Notes under the pieces: generated by a model
The model's input: the letters and a program-made list of their open reading frames with translations, nothing else
Database searches by the model: none
What the model was told of the DNA's origin: nothing
Translations under genes and position numbers: made by a program
Shown: one piece after another, positions 6,763 to 14,610 of the stretch
How the letters are laid out: every line of letters starts with the position of its first letter
How positions within the stretch are numbered: the stretch's first letter is position 1
Assembly (NCBI GenBank): GCA_012270545.1
Contig: JAAXID010000047.1
Span: 1 to 32,754 of the forward strand
DNA length: 32,754 nucleotides
Source: Anaerolineae bacterium
Lineage (GTDB): Bacteria; Chloroflexota; Anaerolineae; Aggregatilineales; Phototrophicaceae
Direction: 5' to 3'

Positions 6763-8355
6763 ATGCGGGAGAAGATGTCGCCCCAAAGCGTCGACCTCGT
6801 CTACCTCGATCCCCCGTTCAATTCCAAGCGTGATTACAACAGCATCTACAAAGACCACACGGGGCGCCCCTTGCCCGATCAGGTCGAAGCCTACACCGAC
6901 ACCTGGTTCCTCGATAACGAGCGGATGCGGACGATCAAAGCGCTGCCCAAGCTGCTGCGCGAGCACGGCGTCGGCGGGCATGAAGCCGATTTTCTGGCCG
7001 GCTTCATCAGCGGGCTGGTCAACGTCCAGGCGGATATGGCGGCGTATTTGGCATACATGACTGAGCGGCTACTGTGGATTAAGTGGACGATGAAGCCAAC
7101 AGCGTCGATATATCTACACTGCGACCCGACAGCAAGCCATTACTTGAAAGTGGTGTTGGATGTGGTGTTTGGGCGGAAGAATTTTCGGAATGAGATTGTG
7201 TGGGAGCGAATAAACTCAAAGGGTAATACATACATCAATCTAGCAAACAATCACGATGTAATTCTCCGCTACTCTAAATCCTCAAAGGCAACTTGGAATC
7301 CGCAATATAGGCCATATTCGCAAGAACAGATTGAACGGCTATACAAATATATTGAAGAGGGTACGGGGAAGCGATACAAATTAGGAGACTTAACGAACCC
7401 CAATAGAAATCGCCCTAATCTAACATACGAATTCCTTGGGATAACTCGCGTTTGGCGTTGGTCAAAAGAGCGAATGCAAAAGGCATATGAAGAAGGCATT
7501 GTAATTCAGAGGAAACCTGGCAATGTTCCTGTACAAAAGAACTACTTAGAGGATGCAAAAGGTAATCCCCTGAGTGACGTTTGGACAGATATAAATTCCT
7601 TAAGATCGAGTTCAAAAGAACGTCTTGATTACGCCACGCAAAAACCAGTCGCTCTGCTCGACCGCATCATCCGCGCTAGCAGCAACCCCGGCGATGTCGT
7701 TTTCGACCCCTTCTGCGGCTGCGCGACAACCATCGAAGCCGCCAGCAACCTCGGCCGCAACTGGATCGGCATCGACATCACCATCCACGCCATCCGCCGT
7801 GTAGCACGCCGCCGCTTGGGCGAGCGCCTGCACCTCATCGACGGCGAGGATTATGTCATCGACGGCGTGCCGAAAAACTGGGAAGGCGCGTTTGAGCTGT
7901 GGAAGCAGGACCCCTACCAATTCCAAAAATGGTGCGTCGAGCTGGTAGAGGGATTCGTGAACGTCAAGAAAACGGCGGACGATGGCATTGACGGGCGCAT
8001 CTATTTCGACATGCCGGGCGTCAAGGTCTTTCAGAGCATGGCGCTGGAGGTCAAAGGCGGGCAGAATGTCGGTCCTGCCGATGTGGGTTACCTGAACAGC
8101 GTATTGCAATATGAAAATGTGCAGCTGGCGGGGCTGATTACGCTCCATCAACCGGGCAATCAGCAAACCAAAAACTTCAAGCAGAAAATGGCGTTGGCCG
8201 GCGACTTGGAGATTGCGGGCAGATTGTACCCGCGCATGCAAATGCTGACGGTGGACGAAATCCTAAATGGCGCGAAGTTCAATATGCCCAGCCCAGCCGG
8301 GCGGACGGGCACGGGTTATGAGCGCGATCTGTTTAACCCGCCGCAAAAGCTGTAG
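6763..8355 (+). CDS. DNA methyltransferase (beta class, N4-C/N6-A) with C-terminal Mrr-like nuclease domain
   Basis: Likely modification enzyme fused to a nuclease. From ATG 6763: catalytic DPPF at 16-19, target-recognition region around 100-285, SAM-binding DPFCGCATT at 315-323. This order (IV, recognition, I) marks the beta class. A C-terminal domain from about residue 370 has the Mrr-type pattern WCVELVEG (390-397), GIDG with D410, and EVKGG with E429 and K431, so PD-(D/E)XK nuclease activity is likely. The open frame extends upstream of 6763 without an ATG, and the upstream codons spell NTLYYGDCLTI, a normal family N-terminus. The true start is therefore probably ATG 6663, out of frame here because of the poly-C run (see 6676-6686). 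The recognition region (about 7080-7625) is AT-rich between GC-rich halves. It ends 3 bases from the convergent dehydratase gene. Confidence 0.85.
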   Translation: MREKMSPQSVDLVYLDPPFNSKRDYNSIYKDHTGRPLPDQVEAYTDTWFLDNERMRTIKALPKLLREHGVGGHEADFLAGFISGLVNVQADMAAYLAYMTERLLWIKWTMKPTASIYLHCDPTASHYLKVVLDVVFGRKNFRNEIVWERINSKGNTYINLANNHDVILRYSKSSKATWNPQYRPYSQEQIERLYKYIEEGTGKRYKLGDLTNPNRNRPNLTYEFLGITRVWRWSKERMQKAYEEGIVIQRKPGNVPVQKNYLEDAKGNPLSDVWTDINSLRSSSKERLDYATQKPVALLDRIIRASSNPGDVVFDPFCGCATTIEAASNLGRNWIGIDITIHAIRRVARRRLGERLHLIDGEDYVIDGVPKNWEGAFELWKQDPYQFQKWCVELVEGFVNVKKTADDGIDGRIYFDMPGVKVFQSMALEVKGGQNVGPADVGYLNSVLQYENVQLAGLITLHQPGNQQTKNFKQKMALAGDLEIAGRLYPRMQMLTVDEILNGAKFNMPSPAGRTGTGYERDLFNPPQKL

Positions 8356-8358
8356 CTT

Positions 8359-9309
8359 TCAATCGGACTCGGCCAAAATATCTGCCAACACCCCGCTGTC
8401 GATATTCCCGCCCGATACCACGCAGACGACCTTCCCGCCGCCCGCCAGGCCAGCCAGCGCCGCCGCCACGGGCGCCGCCCCCGCGCCCTCGGCGATGACC
8501 CGCCCCCGCTCGGCCAGCAGCCGAATCGCCGCCCGCGTCTCGTCCAGCGACACCACCAGCGAGCCATCCAGGAGTTCCCGCGCCAGCGGCCAGATCTCCG
8601 GCAGCACGCTCTTCCCGCCGATGCCATCGACGAAGCTCGGCTCATAGTCGACCTCGACCGGTTCACCCGCCCGCAGCGAAGCGGCCAGCGGCGCCGCCGT
8701 TTCCACCTCAACCGCGTATATGCGCGTCTCCGGCTTCAACGCTCGCAGCGCCGAGGCGATGCCACAGCTCAGCCCACCCCCGCCATACGGGATCGCCACC
8801 GCATCGACATTCGGCAGGTCCTCCAGGATCTCCAGCCCAATCGTGCCATTGCCCGCCATGACGTCGGCATTGTTCACCGGGTGGATAAACAGCCCGTCCA
8901 GCCCCTCGTACTCGCCGGTGACGATCACAGCCCACCAGCGCTCGAAGGGGACCTTGATGACACGCGCGCCCAAGCGCTCAATTGCCGCCAGTTTCGTCGC
9001 CGGCGCATGATCGGGCACGACCACGCTGCAAGGCAGGCCCAGCCGCCGCGCATTCCAGGCGACGCCTTGCGCCATATTGCCCGCGCTCGCCGTGTAAACG
9101 CCCTTCGCCAGCGCCTCCCGCCCCGCCCGAGCCAGCGCATTACCCGCCCCGCGCAGCTTGAAGGAGCCGATTGGCTGCAAGTTCTCCAACTTGAGGCTGA
9201 TCTCGGCCCGCTCGTCATCGACCGGCAGACGCATCAGCGGCGTCCGCACTGCGGCATCGGCGAGGCGCAGCCGTTCCGCGGCCGTCTGAATCGCTTCGAG
9301 GGGAATCAC
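8359..9309 (-). CDS. PLP-dependent threonine/serine dehydratase-like enzyme (fold type II)
   Basis: Cytosolic beta-elimination enzyme of the threonine dehydratase / serine racemase / hydroxyaspartate ammonia-lyase group; the exact substrate is not certain. The PLP lysine is K51 in SFKLRGAGN, SAGN lies at 75-78, and the phosphate-binding glycine loop GGGGL at 176-180. At 316 residues it matches the catalytic domain alone, with no C-terminal ACT regulatory domain, so the catabolic or racemase-type class is more likely than biosynthetic IlvA. The start is GTG, placed directly after the TAA stop of the upstream enolase-superfamily gene (TAAGTG), so translation is probably coupled to it. The pairing suggests a shared pathway for a hydroxy or amino acid, which is inference. 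Confidence 0.85.
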   Translation of the reverse strand: MIPLEAIQTAAERLRLADAAVRTPLMRLPVDDERAEISLKLENLQPIGSFKLRGAGNALARAGREALAKGVYTASAGNMAQGVAWNARRLGLPCSVVVPDHAPATKLAAIERLGARVIKVPFERWWAVIVTGEYEGLDGLFIHPVNNADVMAGNGTIGLEILEDLPNVDAVAIPYGGGGLSCGIASALRALKPETRIYAVEVETAAPLAASLRAGEPVEVDYEPSFVDGIGGKSVLPEIWPLARELLDGSLVVSLDETRAAIRLLAERGRVIAEGAGAAPVAAALAGLAGGGKVVCVVSGGNIDSGVLADILAESD

Positions 9310-10443
9310 TTAGTCAGCTTGCGCATACTGCGCCAGGTAATCCGGATCGACATCGACGCCGAGTCCCGGCGCCTTCGGCACCCCCACTCGACCGTCTTCA
9401 AGGGCGAACTTCGGATGCGTGAGATTTTCGCGCAGCGCGCTCTCCGAACGGTCCATCTCCAGCATTGCCTCGGGCATCCGCAGCCTTCCCGGCACAATAT
9501 CCAAGGCGCTCACCAGATGCAAGCCCGCGGCGAAAGCGATCCCCGTGCCCCAGCTATGCGGGATAACATTCGTCTGGAAGGCGTAAGCCAGCGCCGCGAT
9601 CCGCTTCGTTTCGGTCAAGCCGCCAGCGCCGCAGATATCCGGCTGCGCGATATCGACGCAGCGGTTGCTCAGCAAATGTCGGAAGCCGGCCAGCAGATAT
9701 TCGCATTCTCCGCCCGCGATCGGAATCGACGCCCGCTGACGCAGCTCGCGGTAGCCCTCGTAGTCTTCAGGCGAAAGCGGCTCCTCGAAGAAACTGATAT
9801 CCAGCTCCTCAATCCGCCGCACGAAACTCAGCGCCTCGCTGAGCGAATAAGCGTGGTTGGCATCCACCATCAACTGCAAATCATCGCCGATCGCCTGCCG
9901 TACTGCCCGCACGTGCTTGACGTCGGTCTCCAAGCCCAGCCCAACTTTCATCTTCAAGGCGCGGAAGCCCTGCGAAGCATAGCGCTGCGCCTCATCAACC
10001 AGCTTGCCGGTCAAATCACCTGTCTCGATGAAGTACATGCCGGTCGCGTAGACCTTGACCCGCTCCCGCCGCCGACCGCCCAGCAGCGTCGACACCGGCT
10101 GCCCCAGCAGCTTGCCGCGCAAATCCCACAAGGCGATGTCGATGGCGCTGATCGCCGCCACCAGCACGCCGCGCCGCGCATAATCCAGGGCGCGCAAATG
10201 CATCTTGTTCCAGACCCGCTCGACCTGCAGCGGATCCTCTCCCAGCACAAGCGGCGTCAAGAAATCGACGCCGGCCTTGACGACGGTCGCGGGACCATAG
10301 CCTTCACCCCAGCCATAACTGCCGTCAGCGGCGACAACCTTGACCATACATATCTGCCGCGAGCGGAATTCAAACTGAGAGAAATAGAAGGGCGTATCGA
10401 GCGCCTGCTCGACCACATAAGTTTCGATTCGTTCGATCTTCAT
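9310..10443 (-). CDS. Mandelate racemase/muconate lactonizing enzyme family protein (enolase superfamily)
   Basis: Mg-dependent enzyme that abstracts a proton next to a carboxylate, such as an acid-sugar dehydratase, racemase or cycloisomerase. From the ATG at 10443: catalytic KMK (K164, K166), metal ligands D194 (VDAN), E220 (FFEEP) and E246 (GGE), then D269 and H296 (HSWGTG). A KxK motif together with a D/H pair is the mandelate-racemase subgroup pattern, in which acid-sugar dehydratases are common; the metal set E220/E246 with D194 is complete. A TTG 24 bases further upstream is an alternative start, but AGG just before the ATG and family length favour 10443. First gene of a two-gene unit with the PLP dehydratase. 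Substrate not assignable from sequence. Confidence 0.88.
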   Translation of the reverse strand: MKIERIETYVVEQALDTPFYFSQFEFRSRQICMVKVVAADGSYGWGEGYGPATVVKAGVDFLTPLVLGEDPLQVERVWNKMHLRALDYARRGVLVAAISAIDIALWDLRGKLLGQPVSTLLGGRRRERVKVYATGMYFIETGDLTGKLVDEAQRYASQGFRALKMKVGLGLETDVKHVRAVRQAIGDDLQLMVDANHAYSLSEALSFVRRIEELDISFFEEPLSPEDYEGYRELRQRASIPIAGGECEYLLAGFRHLLSNRCVDIAQPDICGAGGLTETKRIAALAYAFQTNVIPHSWGTGIAFAAGLHLVSALDIVPGRLRMPEAMLEMDRSESALRENLTHPKFALEDGRVGVPKAPGLGVDVDPDYLAQYAQAD

Positions 10444-10544
10444 TCGCCTGCGCTTTAACTTCGGCAACCAATTCGCTATAGTCTAGCCGATTCTTCGCGA
10501 TTTCGCGCGCGGCATATATCGAGACGGACGCAGTGTACTGACAC

Positions 10545-11357
10545 GTGACCCAACACATATCATTCACCATAGACGACACTGTCAGCCGCATTCTCGCTCA
10601 ACTGACTGACGGATTGCGATCCGTCCTGCGCGAAGAACTCGTCGGCGTTTATCTCTACGGCTCGCTGATCAGCGGCGATTTCGATCCCGACATCAGTGAT
10701 ATCGATCTCGTTGTCGTCATGACCACAGCACTTGATTCGATCAAGTTCAACGCGCTGCACAGGTTGCACCAAAGCGTCGTCGAGCGACATCCGGACTGGT
10801 ACGACCGGCTCGAATTGGCCTACATCTCAGGGGCGGGGCTGCGCGCATTCCGCCACCAGACCAGCACAATCGGCATCATCAGCCCGGGCGAGCCTTTTCA
10901 TCTGATTCAAGCCGGGCATGATTGGCTGATCAGTTGGTACGCCCTACGCAAAGACGGCCTTGCGCTTGTGGGTCCGCCGATACAATCCCTCATTGATGAC
11001 ATCCCGACACATGTATACTTGCAAGCTGTCAGCGAGCACATTTGCCGCTATCGCGATTCTGTCAAGAAGCCGCACAACAAATCCGCGCTCTCCTACATTG
11101 TTTTGACGGTCGCCCGCGGTGCGTACACGCTTAGCCATCGACGAGCGACCTCAAAGATCAAGGCGGCTGTTTGGGCAAAACAGCTTTATCCGCAATGGGC
11201 TGCGCTTGTCGAGAGCGCCTTGCGCTGGCGAGCTAATCCGCATTGCGACCTTCGCACAGCGGAGCAGATCCGCCCCGAAGTAGCAGATTTCGTCAATGAT
11301 ATGCTGTCAAGACTTTCGCTGTTGGATTTCAGCCCCGCGGAGCGCGATCGATCATGA
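10545..11357 (+). CDS. AadA-like nucleotidyltransferase domain protein
   Basis: The N-terminal nucleotidyltransferase fold of the DNA polymerase beta superfamily is shown by GS (39-40) followed by SDID (51-54), the usual GS...DxD metal and nucleotide site. The C-terminal half is helical and resembles the DUF4111 domain of aminoglycoside 3''-adenylyltransferases. The 270-residue length fits AadA-type proteins. It could adenylylate a small molecule such as an aminoglycoside, but environmental relatives are usually uncharacterised and resistance cannot be claimed. The start is GTG with no strong ribosome binding site. It is divergent from the enolase-superfamily gene with about 100 bases between them. 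Confidence 0.75.
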   Translation: MTQHISFTIDDTVSRILAQLTDGLRSVLREELVGVYLYGSLISGDFDPDISDIDLVVVMTTALDSIKFNALHRLHQSVVERHPDWYDRLELAYISGAGLRAFRHQTSTIGIISPGEPFHLIQAGHDWLISWYALRKDGLALVGPPIQSLIDDIPTHVYLQAVSEHICRYRDSVKKPHNKSALSYIVLTVARGAYTLSHRRATSKIKAAVWAKQLYPQWAALVESALRWRANPHCDLRTAEQIRPEVADFVNDMLSRLSLLDFSPAERDRS

Positions 11358-11404
11358 AACGAAGTCACGCGCTAACAGGAATATAAGGGCAGCTATTAGC
11401 CGGC

Positions 11405-11433
11405 TTGCGCTTGTAAAACCAAAACCGCATAAT
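11405..11433 (+). promoter_or_regulatory. Candidate promoter for the small lipoprotein gene
   Basis: TTGCGC at 11405-11410 and CATAAT at 11428-11433 are separated by 17 bases (3 of 6 and 5 of 6 matches). The resulting leader would be about 110 bases long. Confidence 0.3.
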
Positions 11434-11551
11434 CAGAAATGATTGAGGCATTGCGCAGAATAGCTGCGAACAGCAGTTTCCCGCATGACGGCCAGCCGCT
11501 GCCCGTCGTGCTGACAGCTGCTGCAAGCCGCAACCGAGGTTACTCAGAAGC

Positions 11552-11974
11552 ATGCCCAAACTAGGACTTCAAACGCGAATCCTATTGCAGTTAGCTCCCG
11601 TCCTCGCCTGCCTCACCGCCTGCAACCTCGTGGCGCCTACTCCATTGTCTACGCCCGTGCCAACGCCTGCGATTCCCCAGGTACAGATACTCTTTCCAGC
11701 GCACAATCAGCAAGTGGTCGAGGGCGTCATCTTTGATATCGACATTCACGCCTCGGATCCAGCCGCCGGCGTCCAGCGCGTCGAGCTCTATGTGGACGAG
11801 CAACTGCAGCAGACGAGCGAGAGCGAAATCGGGGACCTGCGCGACTATCGCGTTACCATGAACTGGTTCGCCAAAGAGACTGGCTGGCACAAGTTTGCCG
11901 TGGTCGCCTATCGCGCTGATGGCACAGCCAGCCACCCGCACATCATCGCGCTGCAAGTCGTTCCGCCGGCCTAG
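11552..11974 (+). CDS. Small secreted lipoprotein with Ig-like fold domain
   Basis: A 140-residue protein with a lipoprotein signal peptide: hydrophobic core then LTAC, so C24 would be the lipidated residue. A short Pro/Thr/Ser linker (roughly 28-42) follows, then a single beta-rich domain of about 95 residues. Its features (ILFPAHNQQVVEG near the start, VQRVELYVDEQL in the middle, TGWHKFAVVAYRADG later) match bacterial Ig-like domains found in extracellular proteins of Chloroflexota and others. It is probably anchored at the cell surface with a binding or structural role. Too small and of the wrong type to be the BMP-family binding protein of the transporter that follows. Confidence 0.75.
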   Translation: MPKLGLQTRILLQLAPVLACLTACNLVAPTPLSTPVPTPAIPQVQILFPAHNQQVVEGVIFDIDIHASDPAAGVQRVELYVDEQLQQTSESEIGDLRDYRVTMNWFAKETGWHKFAVVAYRADGTASHPHIIALQVVPPA

Positions 11975-11991
11975 ATCCCCAGCGAAGCAAA

Positions 11992-12020
11992 TTGGTCAAT
12001 AGTTGAGACTGCGCTACAAT
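11992..12020 (+). promoter_or_regulatory. Candidate promoter for the ABC transporter ATPase gene
   Basis: TTGGTC at 11992-11997 and TACAAT at 12015-12020 are separated by 17 bases (3 of 6 and 5 of 6 matches). Transcription would begin near 12027, which fits the ATG at 12062 better than the ATG at 12038 or the TTG at 12032. Confidence 0.4.
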
Positions 12021-12061
12021 TAAGTATTGCTTTGAGAATGATCGCCACCCCGGCCACAGCG

Positions 12062-13558
12062 ATGGATATCGAACTGCGGAACATACACAAGCGATTTGGA
12101 CCCATCCACGCCAATAACGACATTAACGTCCGTTTCAGCCATGGCCGGATCGTCGGCATTCTGGGCGAAAATGGCGCCGGCAAATCCACCTTGATGAAGA
12201 TTCTCTCGGGATTTCAGCCGGCCGATCAAGGCGAAATCCTGATCGATGACCAGATCATCGATTACACCGGTCCGACCGCCGCCATCGCCAACGGCATCGG
12301 CATGCTGCAGCAGGACCCCCTCGATGTCGGCGCCTTCACTGTATTGGAAAACTTCATCTATGGTGGCGCCGAGGGCTTTACGTTGCAGCGCGCCCAGGCC
12401 GAAGCGCAGTTGAGCGAGTTAAGCGCGCGTTTCGGCTTTGAGCTGGATCCGCATCAGCCGATCGACAACCTCTTGATCGCGCAGCGGCAGCAATTAGAAA
12501 TCATCCGTCTGTTAGCGCTGGGCGTCGAGACACTGATTCTTGATGAACCGACCACCGGGATATCGGCCGAGCAGAAGGACATCCTCTTTGACGCGCTGCG
12601 TAAGCTGGCGCAGGCCGAAGGCATGATCATTTTGCTGGTTTCGCACAAGCTCGAAGATGTGATCGACCTCTGTGATGAAGTGGTCGTGCTGCGCGCCGGA
12701 CTCATGGTTGGCGAAATGGAGATGCCGGTCAGCGACAAGAATCTGACCAGCGCCGTCATTGCTGAGACCAAACAGCAACTGGTCACCATGATGTTCGGCG
12801 AAGAGCTGGAAGCGCAGAGCCGTCCCCAGTACGAGATTGGCGCGCCCGTCTTCATCGCCGAGGAGCTCGTCGTGCATGACCTGCGCCTCGATATGCAGCC
12901 GATTTCGCTGACCGTCCACGCCGGCGAGGTGATTGGGCTGGCCGGTCTGGGGGGCAGCGGCCAGGAGCTGTTCATGCGCGCCTGCGCCCGCCTCCAGCGC
13001 ATCAACAGCGGTTCGCTGCATTTCGATGGCGACAACATCACCAACGCCAGTTATCGTCAGCTGTTTCGGCGCGGCTGCGTCTTCGGCGCGGAGGGCCGGC
13101 TGGAAGAAGGCTTGATCGCCGGTTTGACATTAACCGAACACACGGCGCTGGTGGCCGACGACAAGCTGCAAATTGACTGGAAATCAGTCGCAGGGCGCAC
13201 GGTCGCGCGCATCGACCATTACCGCATCAAGGGACGCGCCGCCGATACTATCGAGCAGCTTTCCGGTGGCAATCAGCAGCGCGTGCTCATCGGCCTGCTG
13301 CCAGATAATCCCAAGCTGCTCATCCTGGAACAGCCGACGCGGGGCTTGGATGTCGATTCGGCGCGCTGGATCTGGACGCAGCTGTTGGAGCGCTGTGGGC
13401 GGGGCGCAGCCATTATTTTCAATTCTTCCGACCTGGAAGAGCTGGTCACCTTCAGCGACCGCATCTTTGTGTTTTACGCCGGGCGCGTGCATGAGCTGCC
13501 GGATGTGGAGCGCACCAGCATCGATGAGCTGGGGCATCTGATTGGCGGGAGTTTTTGA
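12062..13558 (+). CDS. BMP-type nucleoside/simple-sugar ABC transporter, ATP-binding protein
   Basis: Tandem-ATPase subunit energising import by the two permeases encoded at 15615-17800. First half: Walker A GENGAGKST (35-43) and Walker B LDEPTTG around D161/E162, but the signature reads LLIAQRQQ (137-144), without the usual serine. Second half: a degenerate Walker A (GLGGSGQE), canonical signature LSGGNQQ (400-406) and LEQPTRG with E423. Paired canonical and degenerate sites are normal in the RbsA/NupO group. The start at 12062 was chosen from family alignment; ATG 12038 and TTG 12032 are in frame upstream. The permeases would be expected immediately downstream, but a restriction cassette lies between. 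No BMP-family substrate-binding protein is encoded in the window. Confidence 0.9.
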   Translation: MDIELRNIHKRFGPIHANNDINVRFSHGRIVGILGENGAGKSTLMKILSGFQPADQGEILIDDQIIDYTGPTAAIANGIGMLQQDPLDVGAFTVLENFIYGGAEGFTLQRAQAEAQLSELSARFGFELDPHQPIDNLLIAQRQQLEIIRLLALGVETLILDEPTTGISAEQKDILFDALRKLAQAEGMIILLVSHKLEDVIDLCDEVVVLRAGLMVGEMEMPVSDKNLTSAVIAETKQQLVTMMFGEELEAQSRPQYEIGAPVFIAEELVVHDLRLDMQPISLTVHAGEVIGLAGLGGSGQELFMRACARLQRINSGSLHFDGDNITNASYRQLFRRGCVFGAEGRLEEGLIAGLTLTEHTALVADDKLQIDWKSVAGRTVARIDHYRIKGRAADTIEQLSGGNQQRVLIGLLPDNPKLLILEQPTRGLDVDSARWIWTQLLERCGRGAAIIFNSSDLEELVTFSDRIFVFYAGRVHELPDVERTSIDELGHLIGGSF

Positions 13559-13626
13559 GGGGGAGGCTTGGCACCATGTTTGGCGCCGCTATCATCGTTT
13601 CGTGAGAAGGTGATAGGGGCGCGAGT

Positions 13627-14610
13627 GTGGCAACGGCAGCCGATTTCTACCAGCGTGTACTGGAAAAGAACACATTCTATTACTTTGATGATGCAGTCGA
13701 AGAAAAGTATGATGCTGGACATATCACAGCTATAACTACTATTCTCCTTAATCTACGCGAAATAGTTGTCAACGAAGGCGTGAAGCGCGCAATTTTTGAT
13801 GATGTATTGAAAAAGGAACACGGCCTCACTGCAATTCTTGCATTAAATGGACTATCGCTAGAGAATCTGAAACGGCTTACAACAGTTGCGCGCGCCGTCA
13901 ACGACCCAAATCTGAATGAATTGTTGCACCGTAAGAATTGGAACATCAGAGAGGGTGGCAATCCTAGGGATGTTTCGGAGTTTGCGACCGATAGAATTGA
14001 AAAGCTAGTAAGGACTAATGACGCATTTCGCGCTGGCATGGTAAATCTGTTCTTTGAAGGCGCGTCCAATCCTTATCTCCGTCGGCACTTTCCTCCTTTC
14101 CACCTAAAGAAGCTTAGCATACAGAAGCTTAGTTTCAGCAGTGACGCGATTCTCGATACTCTGGTTCGATATAAGGAAGGCGGGTCTCATTCGGGCCAGA
14201 AAGATACAAACGCCGATCAAAAGATCTCAGCAATTCTTGATTCTTACGGTTTAGAGCATGTAAGTGGGGCCGTTCTAGACCGGCTTCGCAGTACAAATGA
14301 CGATACTGACCGAACGATGGATTTTATTATACCAAACCAAGCTGCGCCAAGAATAATCATTGAGAGTTCCTTCCAAGCGACGACTAGTTCGCATATGGGA
14401 GATAAGGCAAAGACAACGATCAGAAACGGCGAACGTATCCGCGTTCATTATCCGAGTGCGTTGTTTGTCGGATTTGTCGATGGCATCGGTTGGTATGTGC
14501 GAAAGCGGGATCTCCAGCGTATTACTTCAGCTTTCCACGAAGTCTTTACATTTCATGAGGACGAGTTGGACCGCTTCAGTACTTTGCTGAGAAACACGTT
14601 TGCACAATGA
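13627..14610 (+). CDS. Probable type II restriction endonuclease
   Basis: A 327-residue protein whose gene overlaps the following DNA methyltransferase gene by ATGA, the usual arrangement for a restriction-modification pair. The most nuclease-like region is MDFIIP (D232) followed by IIIESSFQATTSS (E246) and GDKAKT (258-263). This resembles endonuclease active sites with an acidic D...E pair, although the classic E-x-K reads E-x-S, so the fold assignment is tentative. The start is GTG with AGGGG about 8 bases upstream. Base composition is clearly lower in GC than the flanking transporter genes (hand count 25 of 60 at 13741-13800 against 41 of 60 at 12961-13020), consistent with horizontal acquisition. 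The function rests mainly on context; the recognition site is unknown. Confidence 0.75.
   Translation: MATAADFYQRVLEKNTFYYFDDAVEEKYDAGHITAITTILLNLREIVVNEGVKRAIFDDVLKKEHGLTAILALNGLSLENLKRLTTVARAVNDPNLNELLHRKNWNIREGGNPRDVSEFATDRIEKLVRTNDAFRAGMVNLFFEGASNPYLRRHFPPFHLKKLSIQKLSFSSDAILDTLVRYKEGGSHSGQKDTNADQKISAILDSYGLEHVSGAVLDRLRSTNDDTDRTMDFIIPNQAAPRIIIESSFQATTSSHMGDKAKTTIRNGERIRVHYPSALFVGFVDGIGWYVRKRDLQRITSAFHEVFTFHEDELDRFSTLLRNTFAQ

Noticed and set aside
8881-10458. 525-codon plus-strand frame antisense to the dehydratase and enolase-superfamily genes
   Set aside because: Both minus-strand genes have clear active-site motifs; the plus-strand product is Gln/Arg/His-rich with no recognisable fold.
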